Of a stretch of 64,000 nucleotides of DNA, positions 61,687 through 64,000 are shown piece by piece. The stretch is from positions 4,298,047-4,362,046 of the forward strand of contig NC_044297.2 of assembly GCF_004027225.2 (NCBI RefSeq), given 5' to 3'. The notes beneath the pieces were generated by a model. The model ran no database searches and was not told the origin of the DNA. It was given only the letters and a program-made list of their open reading frames with translations. The position numbers and the translations under genes are program-made. Within the stretch, counting starts at the first letter, position 1. Every line of letters starts with the position of its first letter. The stretch comes from Strigops habroptila. Its lineage: Eukaryota; Chordata; Aves; Psittaciformes; Psittacidae.

Positions 61687-64000
61687 CTGGTTGAAACAGA
61701 GAGTAAACAAACCCCTTAGAAGTCAGCAAGGTTGCTGCACACGCATGGGATAATCAGACCTGTCACAGAGGCATCAACATGCTCCAGAAAAGCCATGCAG
61801 GGAGAGAAAGGTGCACTCAGGTGAAACGTTAAGAGCGAAAGCATTGCACAGGCTGAGCCATGTCAAAAGGCATTCACTGTGCTCCTGTGACACATCCAGT
61901 GCTCTGTGGGACCTTACTAACTGCGTAGCAATAGTAAACTGCTTTTAAGGACCTTAGTGTATTAACTGAGAAGGGAAGACGTCAGCTTCCCTGACTGAAG
62001 GAATCAGCCTGAAGAACTGTTGCATTTGACCTGCAGTTCTGTGAACAGATCTGAAGGGGAGTAAGTCTTTCCAAGAAGAAAACACAGATGAAATTTGGGT
62101 GCAAGTTGGGACCATTGGTATCATCTAGCTCCTTAGGGCTGTGAAACACGACTATTTCAGGGACTTGGGAGATGTTGTCCCAGTTCCTTCCAGTGCCACA
62201 TATGTCCTCTGTGCTCTTCATTCAAATAATGAGGCCATCTGAATACGGTCCCCAGAGTCCAATGTTCAAATATTATGGTCCTTTTAAATATTAGTTTATT
62301 GCTTTACAGGGAAGGCTGTTCACACACGTAATTAAACTCACTGGCTCTTTGAGAGATCAATTCTCCATCACTGAGCAGTTCAGTGTTTCTCACTGCACAG
62401 GAGGGACCACACACTGGTGTGGTGAACATAAAACTTATAAAGACCAAAGCTGCTGGACACACCACAAGCCTTTGGTTCCTTCTGGCTTTCTAGCTCTAAA
62501 GCAGCTTGGTCAAGAGCTGTATAAAATCAGTCTGTCCAAATCTTGTGCTGCACTATGCAGCTCTGAACAGACCAGCTATAAACACCAGCTTTTGATGTAC
62601 TTCGCAATGTTCTTCAGCATGAACACAACCCTTGACTGCTCATTCAGCTGACCACACATGGAATGTGGCCTTGGAAATACGGGGGGAGAAGGGAGGGTGG
62701 GTGTTTATTTTGCATCTCTCAGCTCTCTGCAATGCAAAGCCCTGGACAGACATGCCTCAGTGCCCTACTGAACTGGTCGATACCGTGGGCCTTCCCCCAG
62801 ATCTTTTCCCTCTAGTTTTACTGTATCAAGTGATCAGCAGCTGATATCACAGTTTGTGGGTTAAACCCACGGAATTCAAGGGCAGCTCTTCCAGAGGCAG
62901 AAGGCCAGGTCTCATAAACCACTAACATTTACAACTGCATGTTTTCCTCTGGGGTTGAAAGCTGTCAATACCAAACGACATGATTCTAGAACCACCTTCC
63001 CCCTTCTTATAAATATTCTGCAGGCTCCAAGTGCTGGCAGCATCACTCAGATTTGATGAGAATTCCTGAATATATAGCAGCATAACCTGTTCCTGCCGGA
63101 TTCAGCTGAGGTCTTGGGAGAAAAGGGGAAATAGAAGAACTTGTGTTTTCTCATTGTTTACACTGCCTGTGTTAAGTCAAATTAGTATCACTGAACCACC
63201 AGGTTAAATACCCAGATGCCCAGTTCTCCCATACTCTCTGACAGGGTAACATAGTCTTTGCATCAATCAAGATAATACTCCAAGGTCAAACAACTCTACT
63301 TCTGGGCTGAAACATATCCGTTTGTATTAGGTGTTCATTCTAAATCTCACTGTCAACCTTAATGCCAAACAGCTTCCAACATATTCCCCATTACTACACT
63401 CCTGTGGGGATATAGATTCTCTTTTCTTCCTCTTGCAAATAATTTGCTCGAGGAGTAAACACTCCTGCCCTCCCACAGGAGGGCTGCAGCAGAGTACACA
63501 CTGGAAGAACCAGTTTTTCCAAGTCCCAAGCTGGTGACCTAAGTACCAGACCTTCTTTTTACAACTCCCCAATCTATCAAACTGATCTTCACCTTGCAGT
63601 ACGTTTGACGAGTGCAGTGGTGCTGACTGACAGCAGCTGAACATCTGGTTTGACAGCTGGATTTTTTGAGTGGGCTCACAGTGTCTGCTTGCTCCAACAA
63701 AACCAGAACAATTCTACGTGGTGCTGAGTGCATCACACAGTCCTCCGCTCCTACAAGAACTGAGGGCACTGAGCACCTAGATGAAACATCAGTGCCTCAT
63801 GCTTCCAGTGTGTGCCTTAAGGCAAACTGCAGTTGGCTCTGTGACACAAGTTTTCCACATAAAGAAAAAGCAAGAATGACTCAGATGACCAAAGCTTTTG
63901 GTATGTGAACCCCTCCCACTATTTAATGAAGTTCCCAATGACAAGCATGGCTGATGGAAACACTAAAAGCTCCTGCTAGGGATTTTGTTATTGCTGGCTT
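61687..64000 (-). other. DOCK5 intron (to window edge)
   Basis: Upstream of the first visible DOCK5 exon. No exon with matching phase and proline-rich or DHR2 coding sequence was recognised, so I treat the rest of the window as one intron. No repeat family was identified. Confidence 0.55.

Noticed and set aside
1-64000. CRISPR arrays, operons, phage or bacterial mobile elements
   Set aside because: The window is vertebrate nuclear DNA with spliced genes and CR1 elements. No direct-repeat array, ribosome-binding-site pattern or long intact mobile-element reading frame was seen.

Overview
This is vertebrate nuclear DNA, almost certainly from a bird. Genes are split by GT-AG introns, CR1 LINE fragments (some with the avian 3' end reading ATTCTATG) are scattered throughout, and the GNRH1 gene encodes the [Gln8] decapeptide [10 protein letters not shown] found in birds and some reptiles. 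I cannot name the species. The gene order (intergenic, CDCA2, KCTD9, GNRH1, DOCK5) is the conserved order of human 8p21, read in the opposite direction. EBF2 would be expected beyond the left edge and the rest of DOCK5 beyond the right edge. All gene identities come from reading translated exons; no database search was run.

Layout. Positions 1 to about 24,500 are intergenic, with no protein gene I can recognise. They hold CR1 fragments, a homeodomain-site cluster near 22,100, and splice-like signals on the minus strand between 7,600 and 11,600 that may mark an unannotated noncoding RNA. CDCA2 (Repo-Man) lies on the minus strand, 26,042-36,899, as 15 coding exons whose phases join without a break into 1,047 codons. 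A CpG-rich segment at about 37,600-38,760 contains a divergent promoter shared with KCTD9. KCTD9 lies on the plus strand, 38,394-45,071, as 12 coding exons giving 389 residues, with a 3' UTR of roughly 2.1 kb. GNRH1 lies on the plus strand, 49,809-52,616, as three coding exons giving 90 residues, with a TATA box and a likely noncoding first exon. The last three coding exons of DOCK5 lie on the minus strand, 58,257-61,686, and converge tail-to-tail on GNRH1.

The genes do not form an operon or pathway. CDCA2 is a mitotic PP1-targeting protein, KCTD9 a cullin-3 adaptor-type BTB protein, GNRH1 the reproductive neurohormone precursor, and DOCK5 a Rac exchange factor. Regulatory coupling is plausible at two points only: the CDCA2/KCTD9 divergent promoter, which has three CCAAT boxes, a CHR-like element, an E-box and an octamer; and the closely spaced or overlapping 3' ends of GNRH1 and DOCK5. 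The most interesting protein-level observation is that CDCA2 carries three RVxF-type PP1-docking motifs in a tandem series of exon pairs with the same intron-phase pattern.
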